DNA of 64,000 nucleotides, from NCBI RefSeq assembly GCF_002237755.1, contig NZ_MWSJ01000026.1:1-64000 (forward strand). Reading direction: 5' to 3'. Below, piece by piece: positions 8,141 to 17,230 of the stretch. The stretch's first letter is position 1. Every line of letters begins with the position of its first letter. The position numbers and the translations under genes are program-made. The stretch is from Lysinibacillus sp. KCTC 33748 (lineage in GTDB: Bacteria; Bacillota; Bacilli; Bacillales_A; Planococcaceae). The notes beneath the pieces are model-generated. The model ran no database searches, was not told the origin of the DNA, and worked only from the letters and a program-made list of their open reading frames with translations.

Positions 8141-9082
8141 TCAATTTTTTAATAAAAAAACAGAAAGTTCTGGCTTACTCCAGAAGCGTATAGGCATTCT
8201 TGTTGTACCAATACCTCGATTTACATACAACTGCAATGGTTTTGATTTCCCCTTTAATGAATACATGCCTTCTACATATTGTTTTGCTAATGAAGTAGTG
8301 ATAATAGGGCCAATGAATGGAAGTTGTACTTGTCCTCCATGACTGTGACCAGATACTTGAAAATCAACTGAATACTTAAGGACTTCATCTACTGCATCGG
8401 GTTCATGCACTAACAATATGTTAAAGTCCTTCTCTTGTAAGTGTTGAAGGGTATGCTGCACTTTTGGCTTGCCAAGTAAAAAATCATCAAGACCAGAAAT
8501 CGTAATATAGTCATCATTGCTTGCCTTAATTTTTATAGTTTCATTAACTAAAACTGTAAAACCCGCTTCCTCCATATACTGTTCGTACAAATACCCTCCG
8601 CCGCCTCCACGGTCATGATTACCGAACACTGCATATTTTCCAAGAGGTGCGTGAATTTGGGACAAAATAGTTTGTGAGTATTTTCTTTCGGAAGTATACT
8701 CATGAAACTTGTCAATTAAATCACCTGTAAAGACTACAATATCGGGGTTAATTTCATTTATTTGATCGATTAGCATTTTCTGCTGCTTATGAGAAAAATT
8801 CGGTCCAAAGTGTGTGTCAGAGAATTGCACAATCTTTACATTTTGAAAACTTTCAGGAATATTAGGATTTTTGATATCAGTCCATGTAATAGACAATGAT
8901 TTTGTTTCAAAGTGGGACGCGTATAAATAAGTAGCGATAGGAAAAATGAAGATTATAAGGGAAATAACACATTTCCACTTAATTTTCTGTTGAAACATCC
9001 TTCTTATTAACGGCTTCAATGGAGTGATTAATTTCACCATTGATACCCTATTTTTTTGTGTGTTTTTCGTATTACCTTTCAT
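8141..9082 (-). CDS. membrane-anchored metallophosphoesterase (YkuE/YaeI type)
   Basis: 313 residues. A basic N-terminus and one transmembrane helix (about 38-57) lead to a calcineurin-like phosphoesterase domain with all dinuclear-metal motifs: FSDTHFG, FTGDLID, FGNHDRG, VHEPD and SGHSHGGQV. Start ATG at 9082 is supported by AGAGGTG seven bases upstream. Family members hydrolyse phosphodiester or pyrophosphate bonds in lipid-linked substrates at the membrane; the substrate here is unknown. It stands alone, and 9083-9325 is its promoter spacer shared with the divergent GH5 gene. Confidence 0.9.
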   Translation of the reverse strand: MKGNTKNTQKNRVSMVKLITPLKPLIRRMFQQKIKWKCVISLIIFIFPIATYLYASHFETKSLSITWTDIKNPNIPESFQNVKIVQFSDTHFGPNFSHKQQKMLIDQINEINPDIVVFTGDLIDKFHEYTSERKYSQTILSQIHAPLGKYAVFGNHDRGGGGGYLYEQYMEEAGFTVLVNETIKIKASNDDYITISGLDDFLLGKPKVQHTLQHLQEKDFNILLVHEPDAVDEVLKYSVDFQVSGHSHGGQVQLPFIGPIITTSLAKQYVEGMYSLKGKSKPLQLYVNRGIGTTRMPIRFWSKPELSVFLLKN

Positions 9083-9325
9083 TTGTCACCTCTATATTTA
9101 TCATAAAAAACTACAATTTATTTAATGTTGTAGCATCTTATTGTTACAGGAAGTTGTCATTTTGGAGATTTATATAAAAGAGATTCAAAGAATCAATCAC
9201 GATTAGCAATTTAATAACAAACTAAAATTGCTATCTCTCCCCTATTGAATACCCCTTGTTAAACTCTGCTTATTTGTCACTTTCACGTAACATTGGTTCA
9301 GTAGTATATATAACGAGGTGATAAT

Positions 9326-10627
9326 ATGAGAGAAATAAATCAAAGGAAATGGCTGAGAGGAAAATTCAAAATGATAGCCTCCCTTGGGTGTTTTTTAACA
9401 GTAGCACTTGCTGCTGGTTGTAGTTCCTTAGAGCAAGAAAAGAAACATGAAATACAGGAAGTTAAGGAGGTAGAGAATGATTTTTGGACTGAACAACGAA
9501 AAGGAACAAACTTTATGAATTCTTCTTCTTTACCGAAAAATTATGAAGAAGCGAATGGATTCAATATTGAATTTATCCGTTTAGCACCTGATAAATGGGC
9601 AAAAGATAGAGGCTTCTTATTTAATGACGAACCTGACCCTAGTCCTAATAAGGATTTCTTAATCGGTAATGCAGATCAATATGAGGGAATTGTTGAAGAA
9701 GATTTTATAAAGTTAAAAGAGGATTTGGATGCAGCATATGCAAGAGGGTCAAAAGTTGTACTGACTGTTCTAAGTCTTCCAGGAAATCGTTGGAGGCAGT
9801 TTAATAACTATGAAAATGACGACCGTATTTGGCAAGACTTTAAATATCATGAGCAAGCAGCACTTTTTTGGAAAGATCTTGCCTTCCGTTTGAAAGATCA
9901 TCCTGCAGTGGTTGGATATAACGTAGTGAATGAGCCACACCCTGAAACAGCTACGGGATTTAATGATTTTTGGACTGAAGATTATAACAAATGGTACAAC
10001 AAATTGGAAAATACTCCTGCAGATTTAAACCTGCTTTATGGAACAATTGTAGATTCGATACGAATTGTAGATTCTGACACACCAATTATTTTAGATTCAG
10101 GTTTATTTGCCACTCCATGGGCGATTAAATATTTAAAACCAATAGATGACAATAATGTGTTATATGCTTTCCATATGTATGAACCTTATGAAATGACAAG
10201 CCAAAATAGAAAAAAAGGATTCACATACACTTATCCTGGTAAGGTAAAGGTTGGTGAAGATCAAGCAGAAAAAATGTTCGATAAAGCTGCATTGAAAGAT
10301 TTTTTAGAACCAGTTGTACAATGGACAGAGCAACACAATATACCAAACAACCGAATTATTGCTGAAGAGTTTGGAATTAACCGAATGGTTGGCGGTGCCG
10401 ATCAATATATAAAGGATTTAATCGATATTTTCGATGATTATGGCTGGCACTGGGCATTTTATGCATTTCGTGAAGATACGTGGGAAGGTATGGATTTTGA
10501 ATTAGGAAGTCAGCCAGTCAAGGAGGCCTATTGGAAAGCTAAGGATAATGGCAAACTACCGGATAGAAAAGATATAGAGGTTGATAATTCGATTTGGGAT
10601 GCATTGAAAAAAGGACTGAACAAATAA
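9326..10627 (+). CDS. glycoside hydrolase family 5-like lipoprotein
   Basis: 433 residues. Signal peptide with lipobox LAAGC (Cys32) predicts a membrane-anchored lipoprotein. The catalytic barrel shows the GH5 hallmarks: GYNVVNEPHPE with the acid/base Glu203, FHMYEPY after strand 6, and RIIAEEFGI with the nucleophile Glu348, then WHWAFYAFRE. GH5 enzymes cleave beta-1,4 or related linkages in glucans and mannans; the substrate cannot be told from sequence. Start ATG is preceded by GAGGTGATAAT. A single-gene unit with its own terminator. Its GH73 and two-component neighbours share the envelope/polysaccharide theme. Confidence 0.88.
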   Translation: MREINQRKWLRGKFKMIASLGCFLTVALAAGCSSLEQEKKHEIQEVKEVENDFWTEQRKGTNFMNSSSLPKNYEEANGFNIEFIRLAPDKWAKDRGFLFNDEPDPSPNKDFLIGNADQYEGIVEEDFIKLKEDLDAAYARGSKVVLTVLSLPGNRWRQFNNYENDDRIWQDFKYHEQAALFWKDLAFRLKDHPAVVGYNVVNEPHPETATGFNDFWTEDYNKWYNKLENTPADLNLLYGTIVDSIRIVDSDTPIILDSGLFATPWAIKYLKPIDDNNVLYAFHMYEPYEMTSQNRKKGFTYTYPGKVKVGEDQAEKMFDKAALKDFLEPVVQWTEQHNIPNNRIIAEEFGINRMVGGADQYIKDLIDIFDDYGWHWAFYAFREDTWEGMDFELGSQPVKEAYWKAKDNGKLPDRKDIEVDNSIWDALKKGLNK

Positions 10628-10668
10628 CCTTATTCTTTTACACATAGGTTTAGTAAAAATTATTTATT

Positions 10669-10702
10669 AGTAGTACAAACTATAGTTTGTACTACTTTTT
10701 TT
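10669..10702 (+). terminator. terminator of GH5 gene
   Basis: A perfect 28-base palindrome (AGTAGTACAAACTA and its complement) is followed by seven Ts. Confidence 0.85.
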
Positions 10703-10833
10703 AGAAAGAAGCGAACAAAGTATTCATTAATGATATTAAAGGTTTTTCATCTAATCTTATTCTTTTGTAAAATGACTGTAACATTCCTCTTTTAAAATAC
10801 ATGTAATAAATTCATTTAAAAAGAGGTTATATA

Positions 10834-11406
10834 ATGAAAAGAATCTGCAAATATAAAAAATACAATGTGTTTATAATTATTCTAGTAGTTAGTTTAGCTT
10901 TACTTTCTGTTTTTTTTATAAGACCATTTCAGAAAGAAAATAGAGAAATTCGTTTTATAGATGAAATCGCTCCTATAGCTGTAGAATTAAACCAACAAAC
11001 AGGAGGAGTATTACCGAGCATAATAATAGCTCAGGCTATATTAGAATCAAATTATGGTGAAAGTGAATTGGCTGTAAAAGCAAATAATTTATTTGGGATA
11101 AAAGGTAGCTACAATGGCATGTCAGTAAAAATGGCAACTATTGAATATAAAAATAATAAAAGTTATACAATAGAAGCTGAATTTAGAGCTTATCCAGATT
11201 TGAAAAGTGCCTTAATTGACCATACTAAATTATTTTTAGAAGGAACGAGTTGGAATAAGCATCAATATTATGATGTTCTTGCTGCAGCGAATTATCAGGA
11301 AGCAGCACATGCCTTGAAGAAAAATCATTATGCCACAGACCCTATATATCCAGAAAAATTAATTGCTATTATAGAACAGTATAATTTAGAGAAATATGAC
11401 AATTAG
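10834..11406 (+). CDS. GH73 glucosaminidase (peptidoglycan hydrolase)
   Basis: 190 residues. One N-terminal transmembrane helix (about 10-30), then a mannosyl-glycoprotein endo-beta-N-acetylglucosaminidase domain: PSIIIAQAILESNYGES with the catalytic Glu, ANNLFGIKG, FRAYPDLKSALIDHT, and a C-terminal ATDPIYPEKL. It cuts the glycan strands of peptidoglycan. The response regulator starts 11 bases after its stop and the kinase follows, so all three probably form one operon. A wall hydrolase encoded first in a two-component operon is unusual and suggests it is either an output or part of the sensing loop. Confidence 0.9.
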   Translation: MKRICKYKKYNVFIIILVVSLALLSVFFIRPFQKENREIRFIDEIAPIAVELNQQTGGVLPSIIIAQAILESNYGESELAVKANNLFGIKGSYNGMSVKMATIEYKNNKSYTIEAEFRAYPDLKSALIDHTKLFLEGTSWNKHQYYDVLAAANYQEAAHALKKNHYATDPIYPEKLIAIIEQYNLEKYDN

Positions 11407-11417
11407 GAGATAAATAT

Positions 11418-12056
11418 ATGAATGTACTTATCGCTGATGATGAACTAGATATGTTAAGGATTTTACAAAGTTATTTCAAAAAGGAAGGCTTTACGGTATT
11501 TACGGCTACAAATGGTTCAGAGGCACTTGATATTTTCTATAATGAAAAAATTGATTTGGCCATTTTGGATTGGATGATGCCAGAAAAAGATGGGATTACC
11601 GTTTGCCGCGAAATGAAGAAGAATCAAAAAATTAAAGTATTGATACTAACAGCTAGAGATACAGGAGAGGATGAATTTATCGCTCTATCTGATGGCGCTG
11701 ATGATTATGTAAATAAACCATTTTATCCAAAAGTTTTATTAATGAGGGCAAAAAAATTGTTGCAAATGGAATCCATTCAACGAATAAACGATGTTTCATT
11801 TGATATTTCTAGCAAACGCGTATGGAAATCTGGAGAAGAATTGATTTTAACAAAGACTGAATTCGAGCTTTTACGTATATTTAGCCAAAATAGAAGACAA
11901 ATATTAACGAGAGATCAACTACTTGATTTAATATGGGGTATAGACTATGAGGGTGATCCACGGACAGTAGATACACATATTCGACGTCTACGTGAAAAAA
12001 TTGGAGAGGATATTATCCAAACACATCGAGGCGTTGGATATAGTACAAGGGAATGA
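11418..12056 (+). CDS. OmpR/PhoB-family response regulator
   Basis: 212 residues. Acidic pocket IADDEL, phosphoacceptor Asp51 in AILDWMMPEKDG, conserved ILTAR and VNKPFYP, then a winged-helix domain ending THRGVGYSTRE. Ribosome binding site AGGAGAT is seven bases upstream of the ATG. Its stop overlaps the kinase start (ATGA), giving translational coupling. DNA targets unknown; the operon's own promoter and the GH73 gene are the likeliest. Confidence 0.93.
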   Translation: MNVLIADDELDMLRILQSYFKKEGFTVFTATNGSEALDIFYNEKIDLAILDWMMPEKDGITVCREMKKNQKIKVLILTARDTGEDEFIALSDGADDYVNKPFYPKVLLMRAKKLLQMESIQRINDVSFDISSKRVWKSGEELILTKTEFELLRIFSQNRRQILTRDQLLDLIWGIDYEGDPRTVDTHIRRLREKIGEDIIQTHRGVGYSTRE

Positions 12057-13390
12057 AAAGAAAAATTGGAACAAAATTAACGATATATATAACTCTTGTT
12101 GTTATCATCACATTTAGCATCTCACTTGCGGTAAGTCATTTTTTTCTACCGAGGTATTATCTTCATCAATTGAACAAAAACGTAACTAATGCTTTTTCAG
12201 TGTACCAGGAATTTGAGGATAAGAGTTTGGTGGAGCATCGATTTGATGTAACTATTCTTTCAGTATCGCTAGAAGATAATATTAATGTCCTGAATGAAAA
12301 TTTAAAACAGCAACTTGCAAGAGAACATATTGCACTTAATAAATTTTGGGTTTCTGAAGAAGTATTACAAAAAGTTAATGAGGATAAAATTGTGGGCAAG
12401 GTTTACAATCAGGGAAAACAAAAGTCCAGTTTTATCGCACATTATTCAAAAGAAGGTAATCAGCTAATTATGATTGGAGCCTCTATGGCTAATTTTATTG
12501 ATATAGCCTATTTTATTAATCGTTTTAACATCTTCTTTTTGATAGTCAGTATCTTAGTGATTATTATAATTACTGCCTTTCTATCCCGAAAACTAACAAG
12601 ACCGTTAAATGAACTTAAAAAGGTTGCAAAAGAAATTGGCGAGTTGGATTTTAAACAGGCTGAAATTCGAACAGGAGATGAAATTGAGGACCTTGCAAAA
12701 AGTATTAATAAAATGAGTAAGGCACTCGAAAAAGCGCAACAGGATTTATCTAAACGGAACATTGACTTAAAGCAATTTATGATTGGTTTAACTCATGAGC
12801 TTAAAACTCCTTTAGCATTAGTTAGAGTATATTCCAGTGGAATTGAAGATGGTATGGATGATGGAACTTATCTTACAACCATTAACAAGCAAGTTGATAG
12901 AATGGAAAAAATAATAACAGATATGCTTTATTTCGCCAAAACAGAAGAAAACGATTCAAATAAAACTAACTTTGATTTAATTATGTTGATTAATGAGCTA
13001 TTGGATAATTATCGACATATACAAAGGGAAAAACAAATTTATTTTAAAACTGAAGTTACTGAATTTATGCTGACGACTGAGCAAGATAAAGTACGTTTCA
13101 TTTTTGAAAATATGATTAGTAATGCTGTCAAATACGCTTCTGAGAATCAAATTCAAATTATCTTTCACCAAGACGGTGTATTTGAAATTAGTAATGATAC
13201 TACGCTTACAGATATTTCTAGAATATGGCAACCTTTTTATGTTGGAGAAAGTTCTCGTGACAAGAACTTTTCAGGTACTGGGCTCGGACTTGCAACTGTT
13301 AAAAGCCTTGCTGAACAATTAGGATATAAAACGCAAGCTACCCTTTCTAATGGTAATATCAAATTTAAAATCGATTTTGGTAAATCATGA
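12053..13390 (+). CDS. sensor histidine kinase (HAMP-HisKA-HATPase)
   Basis: 445 residues. Transmembrane helices at about 8-31 and 155-178 flank a 120-residue extracytoplasmic sensor; HAMP at about 180-230; phosphoacceptor His248 in GLTHELKTP; N-box MISNAVKYAS; G2-box GTGLGLATVKSLAEQ. Partner of the regulator that overlaps its start. Its stop codon overlaps the stop of a convergent gene fragment (13385). Confidence 0.92.
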   Translation: MKRKIGTKLTIYITLVVIITFSISLAVSHFFLPRYYLHQLNKNVTNAFSVYQEFEDKSLVEHRFDVTILSVSLEDNINVLNENLKQQLAREHIALNKFWVSEEVLQKVNEDKIVGKVYNQGKQKSSFIAHYSKEGNQLIMIGASMANFIDIAYFINRFNIFFLIVSILVIIIITAFLSRKLTRPLNELKKVAKEIGELDFKQAEIRTGDEIEDLAKSINKMSKALEKAQQDLSKRNIDLKQFMIGLTHELKTPLALVRVYSSGIEDGMDDGTYLTTINKQVDRMEKIITDMLYFAKTEENDSNKTNFDLIMLINELLDNYRHIQREKQIYFKTEVTEFMLTTEQDKVRFIFENMISNAVKYASENQIQIIFHQDGVFEISNDTTLTDISRIWQPFYVGESSRDKNFSGTGLGLATVKSLAEQLGYKTQATLSNGNIKFKIDFGKS

Positions 13391-13590
13391 TATCTTAGTA
13401 CCATCAGGAGTATATTTTTTAGCATTAGTTATTTTATTGTCTAAAATGAACTTTAATAAAAGCTCGCCTGCTTCGAGCATGACATCCCCTGCATACTGAG
13501 TCATCGCCAAAACTTAAGCAATACATTCATCTGTCAATCGTTTCGGAGATGACAAGTTATTAATATTCGTAATTTGATTACAAGCTTACT
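13385..13590 (-). pseudogene. unrecognised gene tail with internal stop
   Basis: Minus-strand frame reads LSSPKRLTDECIA, an in-frame TAA, then VLAMTQYAGDVMLEAGELLL and a short tail ending GTKIS and a TGA at 13385. The composition looks like real protein, but no family is recognised. Upstream it is cut off near the 3' boundary of the group II intron relic (13668). Confidence 0.4.
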
Positions 13591-13667
13591 TTTTAAGTAT
13601 AATCTTCCCTAAAATAAGATTAAGTATATCCTTGCCAACGCGGCAAAGATATATATTTAAAATCACA

Positions 13668-15556
13668 ATCGAGTAGGAGGGAGTGATTAACTCCCGACCT
13701 CTCACACCACCGTACGTACGGATCCGTATACGGCGGTTCAATTAAGATGAATAACGCAAAGTTTCGTAACGAACTTGCAGACTTTTCAGCCCTTGGCTTT
13801 CCCAATAGGAATTGCCGAGGGTTCTGTGTAATATGGGGCTTTTTGAGATGCGCCAGTATCCCTTTCGAGTATTTCCCCATTCGTATGCTTTTCCGTATGG
13901 AACTTTTAAACGAATGAGGTTTCTGACTCTGGTTCGGGGTTTCTTCCAATTCTTCCAAAGACACATTCGCAACCTTCTCTTAATCCAACTGTCTAATCTG
14001 TTGAATACTGAAGGGGTATCTGCGAGCGCAAAATATCCACACCACCCAATTAGATATTGGTTTAATTTCTTGATACGATATTCCATTGGAAATGGCATCT
14101 TTCTAGAGGTAATTTCTCGTATTTTCTTCTTCATTCGCTGAAGGCTTGTTTTCGCTACTCGAACTTTTGGTTCCTTATGGTACGAAAAACTAAAACCCAA
14201 GAATTTTCGATTCCATGGTCGGTCTACCGCTGATTTGGACTCATTCACTTTCAAGCGTAGTGTTCCTTCGACGAATCGCTGTACGCTTACTATTGTACGC
14301 TCTCCCGCACGTTTACTCTTCATATAGATATTGCAGTCGTCTGCGTAGCGAAACGAATTTATGACCACGTTTCTCTAACTCTTTATCAAACTCATCTAAC
14401 ACGATATCAGAAAGAAGTGGACTTAATGGTCCACCTTGCGGTGTTCCTTCCTCTGTACTTGAAACAACTCCATTTATCATGACACCTGCTTGGAGATATT
14501 TACGGATAAGTTTTAATAATGATTTATCGTGAATTCTTTTCGCCAATGTTGCCATTAATCAGTCGTGGTTGACCTTATCAAAGAATTTCTCTAAATCCAT
14601 ATCCACAACCCAACGATATCCTTCTTTCATATAACCCTTCGCTTTTCGGACTGCGTCATGAGCACTCCGATTTGGTCTGAATCCATAACTGCTGTCCGAG
14701 AAAGTTTGGTCATATTCCTTTGATAATATCTGCGATATAGCTTGTTGAATCAAACGGTCTGTCACGGTTGGGATTCCTAATAGACGCACACCGCCGTCTG
14801 GTTTCGGGATTTCGACACGAAGTACTGGTTGCGGTTCATAGGTTCCCGTTAGAATTTGCGCTTTAATGGATTCCCAGTTTTCGAGGATGTGCTGACGTAA
14901 GGTTTGTACGGGCATCATGTCTACTCCCTGGCTTCCTTTATTCGCTTCCACTCGCTTTAATGCTTGTATCATTTTCGGACGTGCTAGAATTTGATTCAAC
15001 ATCACCATTTCGTTCCTTTCCGTGAATAGATTGTCTTCTTATGCCCACCTGAACTACACCCTCTGCAAATACCCTCATGGACTTCACCATTACTTTCTAA
15101 GCGTGAGGTTTCCCTGTTTTCTGTGTTTATTCATTCAAGGTGGAATGCCAAGGGCTATTCTCTCTTAGTTGTTCAGCCCTTCCGATTAGTTCTAGACCCA
15201 ATCGTACTATGACCTCTGCTGACTTCTGATGGTTCAGCTACTTGTCACCAAGTAATTTATGAAGGGTACTTCACGTTTCCATCAGACCTCCCCGGGTAAG
15301 CACATGCACTTTCACACCATCTATCCGCCTCATTTACTCGATATGACCTTCGACAGAAAGGACTTTGTTTTGAATTGCAAACTCATCCAATCATACCTAG
15401 CCTTATATGAGATTCGTGTTCCTCGGACCGGTGTTTTGCCTCCAGCTTCCTTCAGATTCCGCGTCACCACGGACACCCTTGCTCTTGGCTGACCTCTACT
15501 TCTGCCTTCGGGGTTCGGGACTTTCACCCTATAGTTCATACGCATGCCGGGCGCAC
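13668..15556 (-). mobile_element. group II intron, class C-like
   Basis: The 5' end at 15556 reads GTGCGCCCGGCATGCG. Near the 3' end is a domain V-like hairpin (GAACCGCCGTATACGGATCC and its pairing arm GTACGTACGGTGG) followed by a short domain VI region ending CCTCCTACTCGAT at about 13668. The reverse transcriptase lies inside at 13742-15008. The encoded protein lacks an endonuclease domain and resembles class C maturases. Consistent with that class, the intron sits four bases after a stem-loop in its 5' exon (15561-15596). Splicing competence is unknown; the maturase is broken. A 5' fragment of a relative lies at 7929-8079. Confidence 0.85.
13742..15008 (-). pseudogene. group II intron reverse transcriptase/maturase, broken
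   Basis: The reading frame is about 420 codons, usual for class C maturases. Segment 1 (14559-15008) holds the finger/palm start, IPKPDGGVRLLGIPT and SYGFRPNRSAHDAV, up to FDKVNHD. An in-frame TGA follows where Arg or Lys is expected, and segment 2 (14313-14555) carries EGTPQGGPLSPLLS. Near 14350 one extra T shifts the frame; segment 3 (13742 to about 14368) resumes with RYADDCNIYMK (catalytic YADD), then the maturase region GWCGYFALADTPS and NTRKGYWRISKSP. One stop and one frameshift make it non-functional unless the sequence is in error. Confidence 0.88.
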
Positions 15557-15557
15557 A

Positions 15558-15813
15558 AATAAAGAATAAAGTTTCCGAATGGAAATTTTATTCTTTAAGT
15601 CAAAGACGGATATGTGACATAAAGGATAAAATTTCCGATATATAAACCATAAGAGTAGTAAGGATTTATAGCAATAAATTTGTTGGAAATTATATATGTA
15701 TAGGTAATTTTTTTCTCAATAGATATCTCGACTTTAGGAAATGTTATTCTTTATTTCCTTACTTTAGGAAGTGTTTTGCTTTATATTCTAACTTTAGGAA
15801 ATTTAATGATTTA
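15558..15813. repeat. array of transposon terminal (TnsB-type) sites
   Basis: Six sites share the core GGAAAT.TTATTCTTTA. Two face each other as a palindrome (15558-15576 and 15581-15598), one is inverted at 15618-15636, and three in direct orientation begin ACTTTAGGAA at 15731, 15761 and 15791, exactly 30 bases apart. Multiple spaced 20-22-bp sites at a terminus are typical of Tn7, Tn552 and TniA-type transposons. The TnsB-like relic next door (16415-16788) fits this reading. Confidence 0.65.
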
Positions 15814-15888
15814 ATCCATACAAAAAATTACATGAATACTTGCAGGAGTCCATAAACGGTTGATATTCTCCGCTTCAAAACGAAAATA

Positions 15889-15927
15889 GAAGGGTTGAAC
15901 GTAAAGCTTTAGTCGTTCAATCCTTCA
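15889..15927. terminator. hairpin, possible terminator
   Basis: GAAGG.GTTGAACG and CGTTCAATCCTTC pair around TAAAGCTTTAGT. The rest of 15814-16121 shows no gene. Confidence 0.45.
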
Positions 15928-16121
15928 TAAATTTAACTTATCTGTTGTATCTTTTTTAAACTGTATATCAATCAAAATTTTAGTAATTTCGCCATATTGA
16001 ATTGTACATTCATATGTCCCTTATTTAAAACTTATCATAATCTGCTTCAGTAAAAAATTGCGTTTTCTATAAAGTGCAAACAAAGTATTTCGTATTAAAA
16101 GTAAAAATTACTACTATATCC

Positions 16122-16405
16122 TCAGAGTTCATCTAACTCTAAAATAAGCACATTATCTTTTAATAATAGTTGAGAATTATCATATTCCATTAATGCACAG
16201 ACTTGGATATTTATTCCATTTTTCACCTTATCATCTTTACAAATTAACGCACGTAAGTTTTTTTCCTATATTAGTTAAATCTAAATAGGTGATTTTTACA
16301 GCTGAAATTTCATTTTCGAAAGGCTTATAAAGTGGAGGCTTGTATGAACTTGGAAGCTTGAACTTATCATAAATATTGCACATCCATATTCCAAGTTTTT
16401 AAGTG
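16122..16405 (-). pseudogene. unrecognised gene tail, frameshifted
   Basis: Minus strand gives LPSSYKPPLYKPFENEISAV, then KITYLDLTNIGK in one frame, and after a shift in an A run RALICKDDKVKNGINIQVCA through DNSQLLLKDNVLILELDEL to a TGA at 16122. It may be the truncated C-terminal part of the transposase just upstream or a separate transposon gene. No family recognised. Confidence 0.4.
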
Positions 16406-16414
16406 TATTTCAAA

Positions 16415-16788
16415 AACTTTTCAACTTCATATTTTGAACGATTATTAATCGCATTACAAAAAGTTTGATATGAAGGAATATCAATATTGAATTCCTCGCA
16501 TTTAACAAGTAATTCGCGATAAACTTGTTTTGCAGATTTTAGTTTAATTGTTTCATAACTATCTTATAATTCTATTCATTAACTCAATAGTATCTTGGGG
16601 TGACTTTGAATTTCTATTTCCTCTTTTTTAGTTTGAGGGAGAAGACCTACAAATCCATTTCCATGCAACTCTTTTGCGGCTTCGTATTTTTTTACTCAAT
16701 TTCTAAGTGTTCTTTCTGTAACTGTTAATTCTATTTCTTCACCTTTTAAGGAATATCTTAATTAAGTTTTTCCATTCTTGGTTAACAT
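16415..16788 (-). pseudogene. TnsB/TniA (Mu-type) transposase N-terminal relic
   Basis: From an ATG at 16788 the frames read ELTVTERTLRN, a stop in place of the expected Trp, VKKYEAAKELHGNGFVGLLP, then after frame changes KSPQDTIELMNRII and SAKQVYRELLVKCEEFNIDI followed by PSYQTFCNAINNRSKYEVEK. This matches the DNA-binding N-terminal region of Mu/TniA/TnsB-type transposases (HTH, then the segment before the DDE core). The catalytic core is missing. The assignment is by recognition of the pattern, not by a search. Confidence 0.55.
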
Positions 16789-16803
16789 TTTAGTCCTGCT
16801 TTC

Positions 16804-16850
16804 AAAAAGAATTAATTGCATATTTTTATTATATGTAATTAATTCTTTTT
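16804..16850. terminator. hairpin with A/T-rich arms
   Basis: AAAAAGAATTAATTGCATAT pairs with ATATGTAATTAATTCTTTTT with one mismatch around a short T-rich loop. It separates the TnsB-like relic from the IS3 relic and could act as a terminator in either direction. Confidence 0.5.
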
Positions 16851-16879
16851 ATTTATATCCTAGATGAGTTACTATCTCT

Positions 16880-17213
16880 TTCCCCCCTTCTCTTACTTCC
16901 ATTTATAGAAATAAAGAATCAGAAGAATTTAATTCCTGCTTTATTTTAAATGGGCTTGGATATATTCCCTTTTGATGTAAATCATTTGTAATTCTACGGA
17001 CTTCCTTTAAGGAAAATTCTATCTTCCCTCGTTGTATATGGTTTCAAAAAACTTTTACGCCGTTATGTTCGTATTGTTTAACCCAATTAACGATTGATTT
17101 ATGATCTACACTGATTGATTCCCAACTTCTCTATAACTTTCTTTGCTGCTTAAATAGCATAAAACAGCTTCTTATTTTTCCTCAGCAGTAAATTTACCTA
17201 TAGAAAAACTGCA
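16880..17213 (-). pseudogene. IS3-family orfA transposase relic
   Basis: After GGAGGTGCAG at about 17210 the frames read GKFTAEEK-like, SSKES-like and then clearly VDHKSIVNWVKQYEHNGVKV, IEFSLKEVRRITNDLHQKG and FKIKQELNSS, with many stops and shifts. This is the helix-turn-helix OrfA of the IS150/IS3 type. No OrfB (DDE) remains. Confidence 0.6.
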
Positions 17214-17230
17214 CCTCCAATTGTTAGAGT

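Noticed and set aside
13812-14141. Plus-strand frame of 109 codons
   Set aside because: Antisense shadow of the intron reverse transcriptase, which has clear motifs on the minus strand.
15259-15545. Frames of about 70 codons at the intron 5' end
   Set aside because: They fall in the structured domain I RNA of the group II intron, not in a protein gene.
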